A stretch of 52,171 nt of DNA, from the NCBI GenBank assembly GCA_021737945.1, contig JAIPCX010000021.1:1-52171 (forward strand), read 5' to 3'. The DNA is from Polynucleobacter sp. (lineage in GTDB: Bacteria > Pseudomonadota > Gammaproteobacteria > Burkholderiales > Burkholderiaceae_D). Positions 20,034 through 28,539 of this stretch are shown in pieces (the first letter of the stretch is position 1; every line of letters starts with the position of its first letter). A program made the position numbers and the translations under genes. The notes below the pieces were generated by a model, which ran no database searches, was not told the DNA's origin, and worked only from the letters and a program-made list of their open reading frames with translations.

Positions 20034-20345
20034 ATGAGTGACGTTAAATCCTGGATCAAAGAAACCGTCGACAGCCATTCAGTCGTGCTGTTCATGAAGG
20101 GCACTGCCCAATTCCCACAATGTGGATTCTCCGGACGTGCCATCGAACTACTAAAAGAAACCGGCGTCCAGGATTTGGTCACCGTGAATGTGTTGGATGA
20201 CGACGAAGTCCGCCAAGGGATCAAAGAATTTTCGAACTGGCCTACGATTCCTCAGCTGTACGTCAAAGGTGAATTCATCGGTGGCTCTGACATCATGAAC
20301 GAAATGCACGCATCGGGTGAACTCCAGACTCTGCTGAAAGCATAG
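20034..20345 (+). CDS. grxD: monothiol glutaredoxin, Grx4 family
   Basis: CGFS glutaredoxin that binds and delivers [2Fe-2S] clusters with glutathione. It has 103 residues from ATG 20034, preceded by AAGAGGA. The active-site motif CGFS is at 30-33, followed by the WPTIPQLYVKGEFIGGSDI glutathione/TVP-like region. An upstream ATG-like start at 19998 in the same frame overlaps the -10-like box and is rejected. It is six bases ahead of ubiX. Confidence 0.96.
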   Translation: MSDVKSWIKETVDSHSVVLFMKGTAQFPQCGFSGRAIELLKETGVQDLVTVNVLDDDEVRQGIKEFSNWPTIPQLYVKGEFIGGSDIMNEMHASGELQTLLKA

Positions 20346-20351
20346 ATTTTT

Positions 20352-20936
20352 ATGAAACGCTTGGTCGTTGCCATTACTGGTGCCTCGGGCGCTATGTATG
20401 GCATACGATTACTGCAGTGGCTGCGCGAAAGTGCTCAGGTTGAAACGCATTTGATGATTTCAGATGCGGGTGTTCTTAGCATGCACTACGAACTTGATAT
20501 GAAGCGCAAGGATGTCGAAGCGCTGGCCGATGTAGTTCATAGCGTGCGCGATGTGGGGGCTTGTGTAGCCAGCGGATCGTTTCAATCCGAGGGTATGATC
20601 GTTGCCCCCTGCTCGATGAAAACCTTGGGATCTGTCGCTCACGGCCTGTCAGACAATCTAATCTCCCGTGCTGCCGATGTGATGCTAAAAGAGCGTCGAC
20701 GTCTCGTATTAATGGTGCGTGAAACGCCGTTTAATCTCGCACACTTGCGCAACATGACGGCGGTGACCGAAATGGGTGGCATCATTTATCCACCGCTTCC
20801 TGCGCTCTACCAAAAGCCTCAAAGCATAGAAGAAATGGTTGATCACACAGCCGGCCGAGTATTAGATTTATTCGGTATAGAACAAACACTCGCGCCGCAA
20901 TGGCAGGGCATCAAATTACAGCGCGCTGAATCTTGA
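20352..20936 (+). CDS. ubiX: flavin prenyltransferase UbiX
   Basis: Makes prenylated FMN, the cofactor of the UbiD decarboxylase in ubiquinone synthesis. It has 194 residues. FMN-binding ITGASGAMYGIRLL, SGSFQSEGMIVAPCSMKTLGSVAHG, LKERRRLVLMVRETPF and the C-terminal GGIIYPPLPALY are characteristic. It is the last gene of the hemA cluster; its stop abuts the stop of the convergent unknown gene. Confidence 0.96.
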   Translation: MKRLVVAITGASGAMYGIRLLQWLRESAQVETHLMISDAGVLSMHYELDMKRKDVEALADVVHSVRDVGACVASGSFQSEGMIVAPCSMKTLGSVAHGLSDNLISRAADVMLKERRRLVLMVRETPFNLAHLRNMTAVTEMGGIIYPPLPALYQKPQSIEEMVDHTAGRVLDLFGIEQTLAPQWQGIKLQRAES

Positions 20937-21464
20937 TTAGGTGCGCCCTTGGCTAGCGCCAGGGCTTGATTGATCTTTCTGTCTTTCCCGTTTATCTCGT
21001 AAGCCGCTGACCATACGATCAAGCGCAGCTTTAAACCCGTCCATAGAAAATTTATTGACCTTGAACTTACCGTCACTCAGCGGAAAAGCAAAACCAACGA
21101 CGGTTGTTTTCTGAAACGCCTGATTGATAGCATCCGACTCATTGAACCAATACACCATGATGTCGCCATTAGCAGTAGAAACCGGCTCACATACTGACTC
21201 TACCGACACAGCACCACCCTCGGTCGTAATCATCAACGGATAATTACTGCTGGGCTCGCAGTTGATACCATTGGCGAAGTAGTAGCGGCAATTTCCGTCG
21301 GCGCACAAAATACCAAAAGTGGACAAGCCATTTTCATGCGTACCCGCTTCACCCATACCCTCAAGAAATTGAGAATACCAATCGCCATGTTCGACCCTAT
21401 CCTCGGCCAGTACAGATGAAGGCAGAAATACTAACCACGCTAACACTATCAACGCTAACCGCAT
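20937..21464 (-). CDS. secreted protein of unknown function
   Basis: Protein of 175 residues from ATG 21464, which has GGAG eight bases before it. An ATG at 21494 would add ten residues. The signal peptide is MRLALIVLAWLVFLPSSVLA (cleavage near 20). The mature part has cysteines in ILCADGNCRYY, INCEPS and VCEPVS, suggesting two disulfides, a GDIMVYWFNESDAIN stretch and a charged C-terminal tail (RDKRERQKDQ). I do not recognise the family. A distant likeness to IalB-type periplasmic proteins is only a thought. Confidence 0.7.
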   Translation of the reverse strand: MRLALIVLAWLVFLPSSVLAEDRVEHGDWYSQFLEGMGEAGTHENGLSTFGILCADGNCRYYFANGINCEPSSNYPLMITTEGGAVSVESVCEPVSTANGDIMVYWFNESDAINQAFQKTTVVGFAFPLSDGKFKVNKFSMDGFKAALDRMVSGLRDKRERQKDQSSPGASQGRT

Positions 21465-21518
21465 GGAACGCTCCAAAAAATTTAATGACAACAAAACTAT
21501 CTACACTATCGAATTAAT

Positions 21519-22316
21519 TTAATCATCCATATCTAAGCGAGCTTCGCCCAAACCCGACACTTCAATTCGAACCCTATCACCGGCATTTAGCCACTGTGTT
21601 TGAACCACGCTACCCAGCAATACGAACTCACCCGCTTTAATACCTGGCAAGCCATGTTCACCATGCGCATTGGCCAACCAAGCTAATGCGTTCAACGGGT
21701 GACCCATCACTAAAGAACTCACACCGCTAGCGACTTCGATGTCATTGATCCAAGTTCGCCCAGTCAGAGCAGCAAGATCTAAGTGATGCCAATCGGTGAC
21801 CGGATCACCCAATACGCAACCGGCATTATAAAAATCATCCGCCGCTAAGGTGCGCACACCGAGCGCGCGGTAATCTTCGTAGCGTTCGTCAACCAGCTCC
21901 ATACCCACCATCACCTCGCCTACCGCGCTTGCAACACTTTCACGCGAATAAGGAGTGGAACTTGGCAGCAGATCATGTGAGAGACGAACGGCAATCTCAC
22001 ACTCAATACCAATTTTTACAAAACCATGGCGCGGCACCCGACCATGTTTGTGCATGACTGTCGTGCTAAACACGCGCCCGGTAGCCGGATGATCAATGTT
22101 CACGAATGCCTGCATCACAGGCGTGGTACATCCAATTTTGTGGCCAACCACATCACCTAAACCAGCGGCAGTCAGCATCACATTCAATGCGGATTGAATC
22201 GCGTAACACTCGGTCATGTTTTGGGGCGCCAAATCGTCCGGCAAATGCGTTATGGGCTTCAATGCCAGACGCTGCGGCATTAATAGGGCGGCGGCTTGTT
22301 GTGCTCTTGTTTGCAA
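21519..22316 (-). CDS. 2-keto-4-pentenoate hydratase-like protein (FAH superfamily, MhpD type)
   Basis: Protein of 265 residues of the fumarylacetoacetate hydrolase superfamily. Features are GHKIGCTTPVMQ, a metal-binding acidic cluster in KIGIECEIAVRL and GMELVDERYEDYR, and a Lys/Gly loop GIKAGEFVLLGS near the end. The usual role is hydration of 2-hydroxypenta-2,4-dienoate or related decarboxylation in aromatic meta-cleavage. No other aromatic-degradation gene is here, so the substrate is unknown. The start is TTG 22316 with AGGGG five bases upstream on its strand. Confidence 0.85.
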   Translation of the reverse strand: MQTRAQQAAALLMPQRLALKPITHLPDDLAPQNMTECYAIQSALNVMLTAAGLGDVVGHKIGCTTPVMQAFVNIDHPATGRVFSTTVMHKHGRVPRHGFVKIGIECEIAVRLSHDLLPSSTPYSRESVASAVGEVMVGMELVDERYEDYRALGVRTLAADDFYNAGCVLGDPVTDWHHLDLAALTGRTWINDIEVASGVSSLVMGHPLNALAWLANAHGEHGLPGIKAGEFVLLGSVVQTQWLNAGDRVRIEVSGLGEARLDMDD

Positions 22317-22509
22317 GATATCCCCTGACTTGGCTTTATGATGTTTACATTCTATTGAGCAAGTCTAGCAAAAATGTAACTTCATCACCCGCTTCTTGTA
22401 CAAAGCGCTTAAACGCCCTGACTCGATCGACAAATAGATGCATCTTTCAATCAAGCCATCACAAATTTTTCATGTATGTAAAACGCTAATATTTTGGCTT
22501 TTGCAAGGG

Positions 22510-22515
22510 TATAAT
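22510..22515 (+). promoter_or_regulatory. possible -10 element for cstA
   Basis: TATAAT 47 bases before the cstA ATG. A matching -35 is not evident, so an activator or another factor may be needed. The 246-base region 22317-22562 holds no gene that I can support. Confidence 0.4.
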
Positions 22516-22562
22516 CCGCCGTTTTCTTTTACCTCGAATACGCGCACCCCGGAGAATAACTA

Positions 22563-24629
22563 ATGAATTCAATCCTTAAACAAGCCGCATGGATAGCGCT
22601 TGCACTGGTCGGCGCAATCTCACTGGGAACGGTGGCTCTCTCGCGTGGCGAGAGTATCAATGCGCTTTGGATCGTCGTTGCAGCTGTGGCCATCTACCTG
22701 ATTGGCTATCGCTACTACGCACGCTTTATTGCCAACAGCGTGATGCAACTCGATGCGCTTCGCACGACACCTGCGGTTCGTTTAAATGATGGATTAGATT
22801 ACGTTCCAACGAATAAGCACGTACTGTTTGGCCATCACTTTGCTGCCATTGCAGGCGCAGGTCCATTGGTTGGCCCGGTACTCGCAGCACAAATGGGTTA
22901 CTTACCCGGCATGATGTGGATACTGGTCGGCGCTATTCTTGCGGGTGCGGTTCAAGATTTCATGATCTTGTTTATTTCTACTCGACGCGATGGTCGATCG
23001 CTGGGTGATTTAATCAAATCAGAATTAGGATTAGTCCCCGGAGTAATTGCACTATTCGGCACATTCATGATCATGACAATTTTGCTAGCGGTGCTGGCTT
23101 TAATTGTTGTGAAGGCTTTAGCTGAAAGCCCCTGGGGTACGTTTACAGTCGCAGCCACCATACCGATTGCCCTATTTATGGGTGTGTATAGCCGCTTTAT
23201 ACGACCCGGCCGAGTCGGTGAAATATCGGTCATTGGTTTTGTTCTTTTGATGGCTTCGATCGTGCTCGGTGGACAGGTCGCTGCTGATCCCGTTCTTGGC
23301 CCCATGTTCACTTTCGATGGAAAGCAGTTAACGTGGATGCTACTGGCCTACGGCGTCATTGCTTCGGTGCTGCCGGTTTGGTTATTGCTGGCACCGCGTG
23401 ATTATTTATCGACCTTTCTAAAAATTGGCGCCATCGTCGCGCTTGCGCTGGGCATTGTGTTTGTTGCACCTCAACTCAAAATGCCAGCCGTCACGAAATT
23501 TATTGACGGCACGGGCCCCGTTTGGGCCGGCAACATGTTCCCCTTCTTGTTCATTACTATCGCCTGTGGCGCGGTATCTGGTTTTCATTCACTGATTTCA
23601 TCTGGAACAACGCCGAAGTTACTCGAAAATGAAATGCATGCTCCTTACATCGGTTATGGCGGCATGTTAATGGAATCCTTCGTTGCCATCATGGCGCTGG
23701 TTGCAGCATCCATCATTGAACCCGGTGTTTACTTTGCGATGAACAGCCCCGCCGCATTGATTGGCACCACGCCCGAAAGCGCGGCGGCTGCGATCAGCCA
23801 ATGGGGATTCATGGTCACTCCTGAGATGCTGCAACAAACAGCGGCTGACGTGGGTGAAGCAACCATCATTTCGCGAACCGGTGGTGCGCCGACCTTAGCT
23901 GTTGGCATGGCGAGCATCTTTGCCTCCGTACTAGGTGGGCAAGCACTAATGGCCTTCTGGTATCACTTTGCGATTTTGTTTGAGGCCTTATTTATTTTGA
24001 CAGCGGTGGATGCGGGTACGCGTGTCGGTCGCTTCATGTTGCAAGATCTGATCGGCACCTTGGTACCTTCGTTTAAAAATATTCATGGGCTCGCGTCGAA
24101 CATCATCGCCACGCTGTTATGCGTTGCTGCTTGGGGATACTTCCTCTACCAAGGCGTTATCGATCCTCTGGGCGGCATTAACACGCTCTGGCCATTGTTT
24201 GGGATTTCGAATCAAATGCTGGCGGCCATTGCGCTGATATTAGCGACGGTGGTTCTTTTCAAACTCAAGCGTGAGAGATTTGCGTGGGTGACTTTGGTAC
24301 CGACAACCTGGCTTTTGATTTGCACCTTAACAGCAGGCTATCAAAAACTATTTCATGAAAATCCACGTATAGGATTTTTAGCTCACGCTAACAAATTTCA
24401 AGCGGCAGCCGCTGAGGGGCAACTCCTGGCGCCCGCTAAATCAGCAGCTCAGATGCAGCAGATTATTGTGAATGACTATATCGATGCCAGCCTAGCTGCG
24501 ATTTTTATGGCCGTCGTGCTGTCAGTGCTTTTTTACGGCATTCGCGCTTGCCTGCAAGCCCTCAAAGACCACGAACCGAGCACCCACGAAGCGGATGCAA
24601 CTGCGCCTATTGGCTCTGCTAATGCATAA
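22563..24629 (+). CDS. cstA: CstA-family carbon starvation / pyruvate transporter
   Basis: Inner-membrane transporter of 688 residues with many predicted spans (about 16-18). E. coli CstA and BtsT take up pyruvate, and CstA has also been linked to peptide uptake during starvation. Family marks are YRYYARFI, the VPTNKHVLFGHHFAAIAGAGPLVGPVLAAQMGYLPG region (split in the membrane), FHSLISSGTTPK and LWPLFGISNQMLAA. CGGAG precedes the ATG. The next gene is the usual small DUF466 partner. The C-terminal tail is hydrophilic. Confidence 0.95.
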   Translation: MNSILKQAAWIALALVGAISLGTVALSRGESINALWIVVAAVAIYLIGYRYYARFIANSVMQLDALRTTPAVRLNDGLDYVPTNKHVLFGHHFAAIAGAGPLVGPVLAAQMGYLPGMMWILVGAILAGAVQDFMILFISTRRDGRSLGDLIKSELGLVPGVIALFGTFMIMTILLAVLALIVVKALAESPWGTFTVAATIPIALFMGVYSRFIRPGRVGEISVIGFVLLMASIVLGGQVAADPVLGPMFTFDGKQLTWMLLAYGVIASVLPVWLLLAPRDYLSTFLKIGAIVALALGIVFVAPQLKMPAVTKFIDGTGPVWAGNMFPFLFITIACGAVSGFHSLISSGTTPKLLENEMHAPYIGYGGMLMESFVAIMALVAASIIEPGVYFAMNSPAALIGTTPESAAAAISQWGFMVTPEMLQQTAADVGEATIISRTGGAPTLAVGMASIFASVLGGQALMAFWYHFAILFEALFILTAVDAGTRVGRFMLQDLIGTLVPSFKNIHGLASNIIATLLCVAAWGYFLYQGVIDPLGGINTLWPLFGISNQMLAAIALILATVVLFKLKRERFAWVTLVPTTWLLICTLTAGYQKLFHENPRIGFLAHANKFQAAAAEGQLLAPAKSAAQMQQIIVNDYIDASLAAIFMAVVLSVLFYGIRACLQALKDHEPSTHEADATAPIGSANA

Positions 24630-24650
24630 CCCTAACCGGCTGAAAATATC

Positions 24651-24851
24651 ATGCTAAATGAACTCGGAAAGCTAGGCTCGTATCTCGGGCAGACCGCCAG
24701 ACTGATGGTGGGTCTGCCTGACTACGATAATTATCTTAATCACATGGAAAAAACGCATCCGGATCAAGCTGTAATGACTTATGAAGAGTTTTTCCGGGAG
24801 CGACAAGATGCCCGCTACGGCGGCAATGGCCGGATTGCACGTTGCTGTTGA
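24651..24851 (+). CDS. YbdD/YjiX (DUF466) small protein
   Basis: Protein of 66 residues that follows cstA by 21 bases, the same pairing as ybdD with cstA and yjiX with btsT in E. coli. The hallmark MTYEEFFRERQDARYGG and the Cys-Cys C-terminus are present, with LGQTARLMVGLPDYDNYL at the front. Partner proteins of this family are needed for pyruvate uptake by their transporter in E. coli. Confidence 0.95.
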   Translation: MLNELGKLGSYLGQTARLMVGLPDYDNYLNHMEKTHPDQAVMTYEEFFRERQDARYGGNGRIARCC

Positions 24852-24931
24852 ACCTGCTTCAGGAAGCTTAGCACGCGCTTTCAGCGCCGCTATGAGGCCA
24901 GCCCCGTAAAAAGCAGGTGACCCACAAATAG

Positions 24932-24967
24932 AAAAAGCCCGAAGTCACAAAGACTCCGGGCTTTTTT
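24932..24967. terminator. bidirectional intrinsic terminator
   Basis: AAAAAGCCCG pairs with CGGGCTTTTT, with inner AAGTC/GACTC pairing around an ACAAA loop. A T run follows on the plus strand (after cstA and its partner), and another follows on the minus strand (after tRNA-Thr). It separates two converging units. Confidence 0.9.
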
Positions 24968-24970
24968 GTT

Positions 24971-25046
24971 TGGTGCCGACTGCAGGACTTGAACCCGCCA
25001 CCCCATGATTACAAATCAAGTGCTCTACCAGATGAGCTAAGCCGGC
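24971..25046 (-). tRNA. tRNA-Thr (anticodon UGU)
   Basis: The minus strand folds as a 76-nt cloverleaf. Acceptor GCCGGCT pairs with AGTCGGC, the D arm is GCTC...GAGC, the anticodon stem CTTGA/TCATG carries loop TTTGTAA (anticodon TGT), and the T arm is GCGGG TTCAAGT CCTGC. The discriminator A and an encoded CCA end are at 24974-24971. It reads ACA and probably other ACN codons. Confidence 0.95.
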
Positions 25047-25061
25047 TAAAAATCAGACGAG

Positions 25062-25067
25062 ATTATA
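25062..25067 (-). promoter_or_regulatory. -10 element of tRNA-Thr
   Basis: Minus-strand TATAAT (25067-25062), 15 bases before the tRNA 5' end. No good -35 is visible in the end of sspB. Placement just upstream of a stable RNA supports the call. Confidence 0.5.
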
Positions 25068-25069
25068 CG

Positions 25070-25579
25070 TTATTTAATCCGGGTAAGCTTTGGTTTGCCA
25101 TGGTTCTTTGGTGGATCCGGATCAGGCTTGTCATCGTCATCTCTGGGAACTGACGCAAGCACTGAGGTCAAAATGGGTGCTCCCTGTACTCGATCGTTAT
25201 CTGTAGTGAGTTTAGCTGCCTGTAATTTCTTAGCATCAGGCTTTTTTTTCCGCTCTTGCTGGTCTTCGCGTTTCACTTCAAACGCCATACCTTGACCATT
25301 TTCTCGAGCGTAAATCGCACTCACGTTTTCCACAGGCAGTTCTATCTCGCGCGCCACGCCACCAAACCGTGCCTTGAAATGGATAAAATCATTATCCATC
25401 TTAAGATTACCGGTGGCATCAAAGCTGATGTTGAGAACAATCTCACCATTTTTCACAAACTCAGCCGGAACGCGGGTTCTCGCATCAACCGTCACCACAA
25501 TATAAGGGGTGTACCCATTGTCGGTACACCACTCATACAGCGCTCGCAGCAGATAGGGTTTGGTCGAAGTTTCTGACAT
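25070..25579 (-). CDS. sspB: ClpXP protease specificity-enhancing factor SspB
   Basis: Adaptor that binds the ssrA tag and hands tagged proteins to ClpXP. It has 169 residues. The N-terminal substrate-binding domain (STKPYLLRALYEWCTDNGYTPYI, then NISFDATGNL and FKARFGGVAREIELPV) is followed by a flexible charged linker. The C-terminal end KPKLTRIK fits the short ClpX-binding tail of SspB. It lies 21 bases or more downstream of sspA, the usual pair. Confidence 0.95.
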   Translation of the reverse strand: MSETSTKPYLLRALYEWCTDNGYTPYIVVTVDARTRVPAEFVKNGEIVLNISFDATGNLKMDNDFIHFKARFGGVAREIELPVENVSAIYARENGQGMAFEVKREDQQERKKKPDAKKLQAAKLTTDNDRVQGAPILTSVLASVPRDDDDKPDPDPPKNHGKPKLTRIK

Positions 25580-25600
25580 ACCGTGGCTCAGATATCGCTC

Positions 25601-26212
25601 TTAGCGACGCATGACCTTTTCGGACGGCGTCAGTGCTTCAATGTAGGCCGGACGAGAAAAAATACGTTCCGCATATTTCATCAAGGGTGCGGCTGTTTTT
25701 GACAACTCCACTCCATAATGATCAAGACGCCACAACAAAGGCGCGATGGCAACATCAAGCATGGAGAACTCTTCGCCGAGCATGTATTTATTTTTTAAGA
25801 ATAAAGGAGCCAGCGTCGTTAAGCGATCGCGAATTTCATTGCGCGCTTTTTCATGGCTTTTTTCTGCTGAGCGCGATTTTTCATTCTCAAGAGAATGCAC
25901 GTGCACAAATAATTCTTTTTCAAAGTTAAATAGCATCAAACGCGCACGCGCACGCATCAACGGATCAGCTGGCATCAATTGTGGATGAGGGAAACGTTCA
26001 TCGATGTACTCATTGATGATGTTCGACTCGTACAGAATGAGTTCGCGCTCAACCAGAATCGGAACCTGACCATACGGATTCATGGTCGAAATATCTTCTG
26101 GCTTATTAAACAAATCCACATCGCGAATTTCAAAGTCCATTCCCTTTTCAAAAAGGACCAGACGGCAGCGTTGTGAAAATGGGCACGTTGTGCCCGAATA
26201 GAGAACCATCAT
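25601..26212 (-). CDS. sspA: stringent starvation protein A (GST-fold RNA polymerase-associated protein)
   Basis: GST-like protein of 203 residues from ATG 26212, preceded by AGGAA. SspA binds RNA polymerase and helps cells in stationary phase and acid stress in E. coli. The thioredoxin-like N-terminal half opens MMVLYSGTTCPFSQRCRLVLFEKG, with NPYGQVPILVE and LYESNIINEYIDE. An all-helical C-terminal half follows. An upstream in-frame start at 26248 adds 12 unlikely residues. Its place after petC and before sspB is the known betaproteobacterial order. Confidence 0.92.
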   Translation of the reverse strand: MMVLYSGTTCPFSQRCRLVLFEKGMDFEIRDVDLFNKPEDISTMNPYGQVPILVERELILYESNIINEYIDERFPHPQLMPADPLMRARARLMLFNFEKELFVHVHSLENEKSRSAEKSHEKARNEIRDRLTTLAPLFLKNKYMLGEEFSMLDVAIAPLLWRLDHYGVELSKTAAPLMKYAERIFSRPAYIEALTPSEKVMRR

Positions 26213-26348
26213 TTTTGCAGTTCCTTGGAAACAAAGAGGGTGAGACATCGACTGCGCCTCACCCTGCTGACGAATATTCTGCTTTTGGCTAAGGCCTGTT
26301 TTTGTTTTTAATCAAAACATCTTGCAGGGCATGACAAAACAGAACCTG

Positions 26349-27113
26349 TTATTTGACTTCTTTCCAGAAAGACGCATTCAAACGCCAGGTCAGAAACACC
26401 AAAATAGACATGAACAACAAAACCCACACACCGAGTTGCTGACGCTTGTTTTTTACTGGCTCACTCATCCAAGACATAAAGCCAACTAAATCGGCGATCT
26501 GAGTATCGTAGGCCTGTGAACTAAGTTTTCCGGGTTTGATCTGCTCAAAGCCTTCAAACTTGTGCACGGTCTTGGACTCATCGTGCGGGTCCTTCTCTTC
26601 AACAAATTTCGCTTTACGAACTCCCTGCAATTCCCACAGCACATGAGGCATAGCAACGTTGGGGTAAACCAGGTTGTTCCATCCTGTCGCACGACTTGGA
26701 TCTTTGTAGTAAGTGCGCAAATAAGTGTAGACATAATCTGCGCCTGAACCTTGACCCGATGACTTAGCACGCACGATCACTGACAAGTCAGGAGGAACAG
26801 CGCCAAACCATGCTTTGGCATCTTTTTCAGCCAAACTGACTTTCATCAGATCGCCTACTTTTTCAGAGGTGAAAAGTAAGTTAGCTCGAATTTGATCGTC
26901 TGACAAACCAATGTCACGCAAACGGTTGTAACGTACCAATGATGCTGAGTGACAGTTCAAGCAGTAGTTAACAAACAAACGCGCACCATTTTGCAGGGCT
27001 GGGAGATCATTACCTCGTTCTGGAGCGTGATCAAGGGGAAAGCCGCCCTCGGATGCGACAGCCAATAAGGGCACTAACGCTATCGTCGCGAGAAATTTTT
27101 TAAGCAGTATCAT
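26349..27113 (-). CDS. petC: ubiquinol-cytochrome c reductase, cytochrome c1
   Basis: Heme-c subunit of the bc1 complex. It has 254 residues with a signal peptide (about 1-20), a CLNCH heme site at 51-55, the axial Met in NVAMPHVLWE, and one C-terminal membrane anchor (LGVWVLLFMSILVFLTW). It accepts electrons from the Rieske centre and passes them to cytochrome c. It is the last gene of petABC, 20 bases after petB. Confidence 0.97.
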   Translation of the reverse strand: MILLKKFLATIALVPLLAVASEGGFPLDHAPERGNDLPALQNGARLFVNYCLNCHSASLVRYNRLRDIGLSDDQIRANLLFTSEKVGDLMKVSLAEKDAKAWFGAVPPDLSVIVRAKSSGQGSGADYVYTYLRTYYKDPSRATGWNNLVYPNVAMPHVLWELQGVRKAKFVEEKDPHDESKTVHKFEGFEQIKPGKLSSQAYDTQIADLVGFMSWMSEPVKNKRQQLGVWVLLFMSILVFLTWRLNASFWKEVK

Positions 27114-27133
27114 TTCTGTTTTCCTTTGGCGAC

Positions 27134-28537
27134 TTAGTGCGGATGAAATGTCACGCGACTTGGCACAGGTTTAAATTCACCCATTTGGCTCCACCAAGGC
27201 ATCAGCAAGAAAAATCCAAAATAAATGAAGGTACAAACCTGCGAGACAAACGTGCCAATAGCTGTCGGTGCCTGCACACCGAGATAGCCCAGTATCAAAA
27301 ACGCGATACCAAACACGATGTAAACAATTTTGTGCCAATCAGGACGATAACGAATCGATTTGACGGGCGACAAATCTAGCCAAGGCATGCCGGCCAAAAT
27401 CAACACCGATACGCCCATCAAAACCACACCCCAGAACTTCGCGTCCAATACCAACATGGCGATGATCACTACGACTGCACTTCCCATCACAGCGTTCTTT
27501 ATCATCTGCGGCAATCTAGTCTTAAGCACAATAAGTGCAGCATAGGCAGCCACACCCACCATCAGCGCCATCATGAATTGCGATGTTGTTGCGCGAAGAA
27601 TCGAATAGTACGGAGTGAAATACCAAACCGGTGCGATATGCGGAGGAGTCTTTAAGGGATCCGCTGGGATGAAGTTGTTGTATTCCAAAAAGTAGCCACC
27701 CATTTCAGGCGCAAAGAAAATCACCGCACTAAAAATGAATAGGAACACTGAAACACCAAAAATATCTTTGGTCGAGTAATACGGATGTGAAGGAATGGTG
27801 TCAACACCGTGTCCGTCCGGACCCAAGTTGTCTTTAACTTCGATACCATCAGGATTGTTAGAGCCCACTTCATGTAGGGCGGTCAAGTGAGCAACTACCA
27901 AACCTAACAAGACCAAAGGAATCGCAATCACGTGAAACGCGAAGAAGCGGTTCAGGGTCGCATCAGATACAACATAGTCACCGCGAATCCAAAGTGAAAG
28001 ATCAGGGCCAATAAAAGGAATCGCACCAAACAAGTTAACGATCACCTGGGCACCCCAATAGGACATCTGGCCCCATGGCAAGAGATAACCAAAAAATGCC
28101 TCACCCATTAGGCATAGAAAAATGGCTACGCCAAATAACCAAATCAATTCACGCGGCTTACGATACGAACCGTAGAGCAAGGCACGCATCATATGAAGGT
28201 AAACCACGATAAAAAATGCCGACGCACCGGTGGAGTGCATATAGCGAACCAGCCAACCCCATGGCACTTCGCGCATGATGTATTCAACTGAAGCAAACGC
28301 GAGCGTTGCATCTGGCTTGTAGTTCATCACCAAGAAGATGCCGGTGACAATTTGAATCACCAACACCAAAGCAGCCAATGAACCAAACAAATAAAGAATG
28401 TTGAAATTCTTTGGTGCGTGGTACTTGCCCCACTGATCATTCCAGAGCTTAGTTAGCGGGAAGCGGGAATCAACCCAACCCAATGCTTTCTGAGCTATTG
28501 GCGCATCTGCAGGTAGTTTTTTCTCGACAAAAGCCAT
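27134..28537 (-). CDS. petB: ubiquinol-cytochrome c reductase, cytochrome b
   Basis: Integral membrane quinol-oxidising subunit of 467 residues with the b-type core plus extra C-terminal spans. Heme-ligating histidines occur in helices around RYMHSTGASAFFIVVYLHMM and FFAFHVIAIPLVLLGLVVAH. The Qo-site PEWY element reads PVWY here (APVWYFTPYYSILR), a variant I recall from other beta/gamma enzymes. The ef-loop region PADPLKTPPHIAP is present. It begins two bases after petA. Confidence 0.97.
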   Translation of the reverse strand: MAFVEKKLPADAPIAQKALGWVDSRFPLTKLWNDQWGKYHAPKNFNILYLFGSLAALVLVIQIVTGIFLVMNYKPDATLAFASVEYIMREVPWGWLVRYMHSTGASAFFIVVYLHMMRALLYGSYRKPRELIWLFGVAIFLCLMGEAFFGYLLPWGQMSYWGAQVIVNLFGAIPFIGPDLSLWIRGDYVVSDATLNRFFAFHVIAIPLVLLGLVVAHLTALHEVGSNNPDGIEVKDNLGPDGHGVDTIPSHPYYSTKDIFGVSVFLFIFSAVIFFAPEMGGYFLEYNNFIPADPLKTPPHIAPVWYFTPYYSILRATTSQFMMALMVGVAAYAALIVLKTRLPQMIKNAVMGSAVVVIIAMLVLDAKFWGVVLMGVSVLILAGMPWLDLSPVKSIRYRPDWHKIVYIVFGIAFLILGYLGVQAPTAIGTFVSQVCTFIYFGFFLLMPWWSQMGEFKPVPSRVTFHPH

Positions 28538-28539
28538 GA

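Noticed and set aside
22369-22390. Possible CRP-like site upstream of cstA
   Set aside because: The TGTAA and TCACC half-sites are imperfect and the spacing is off by one.
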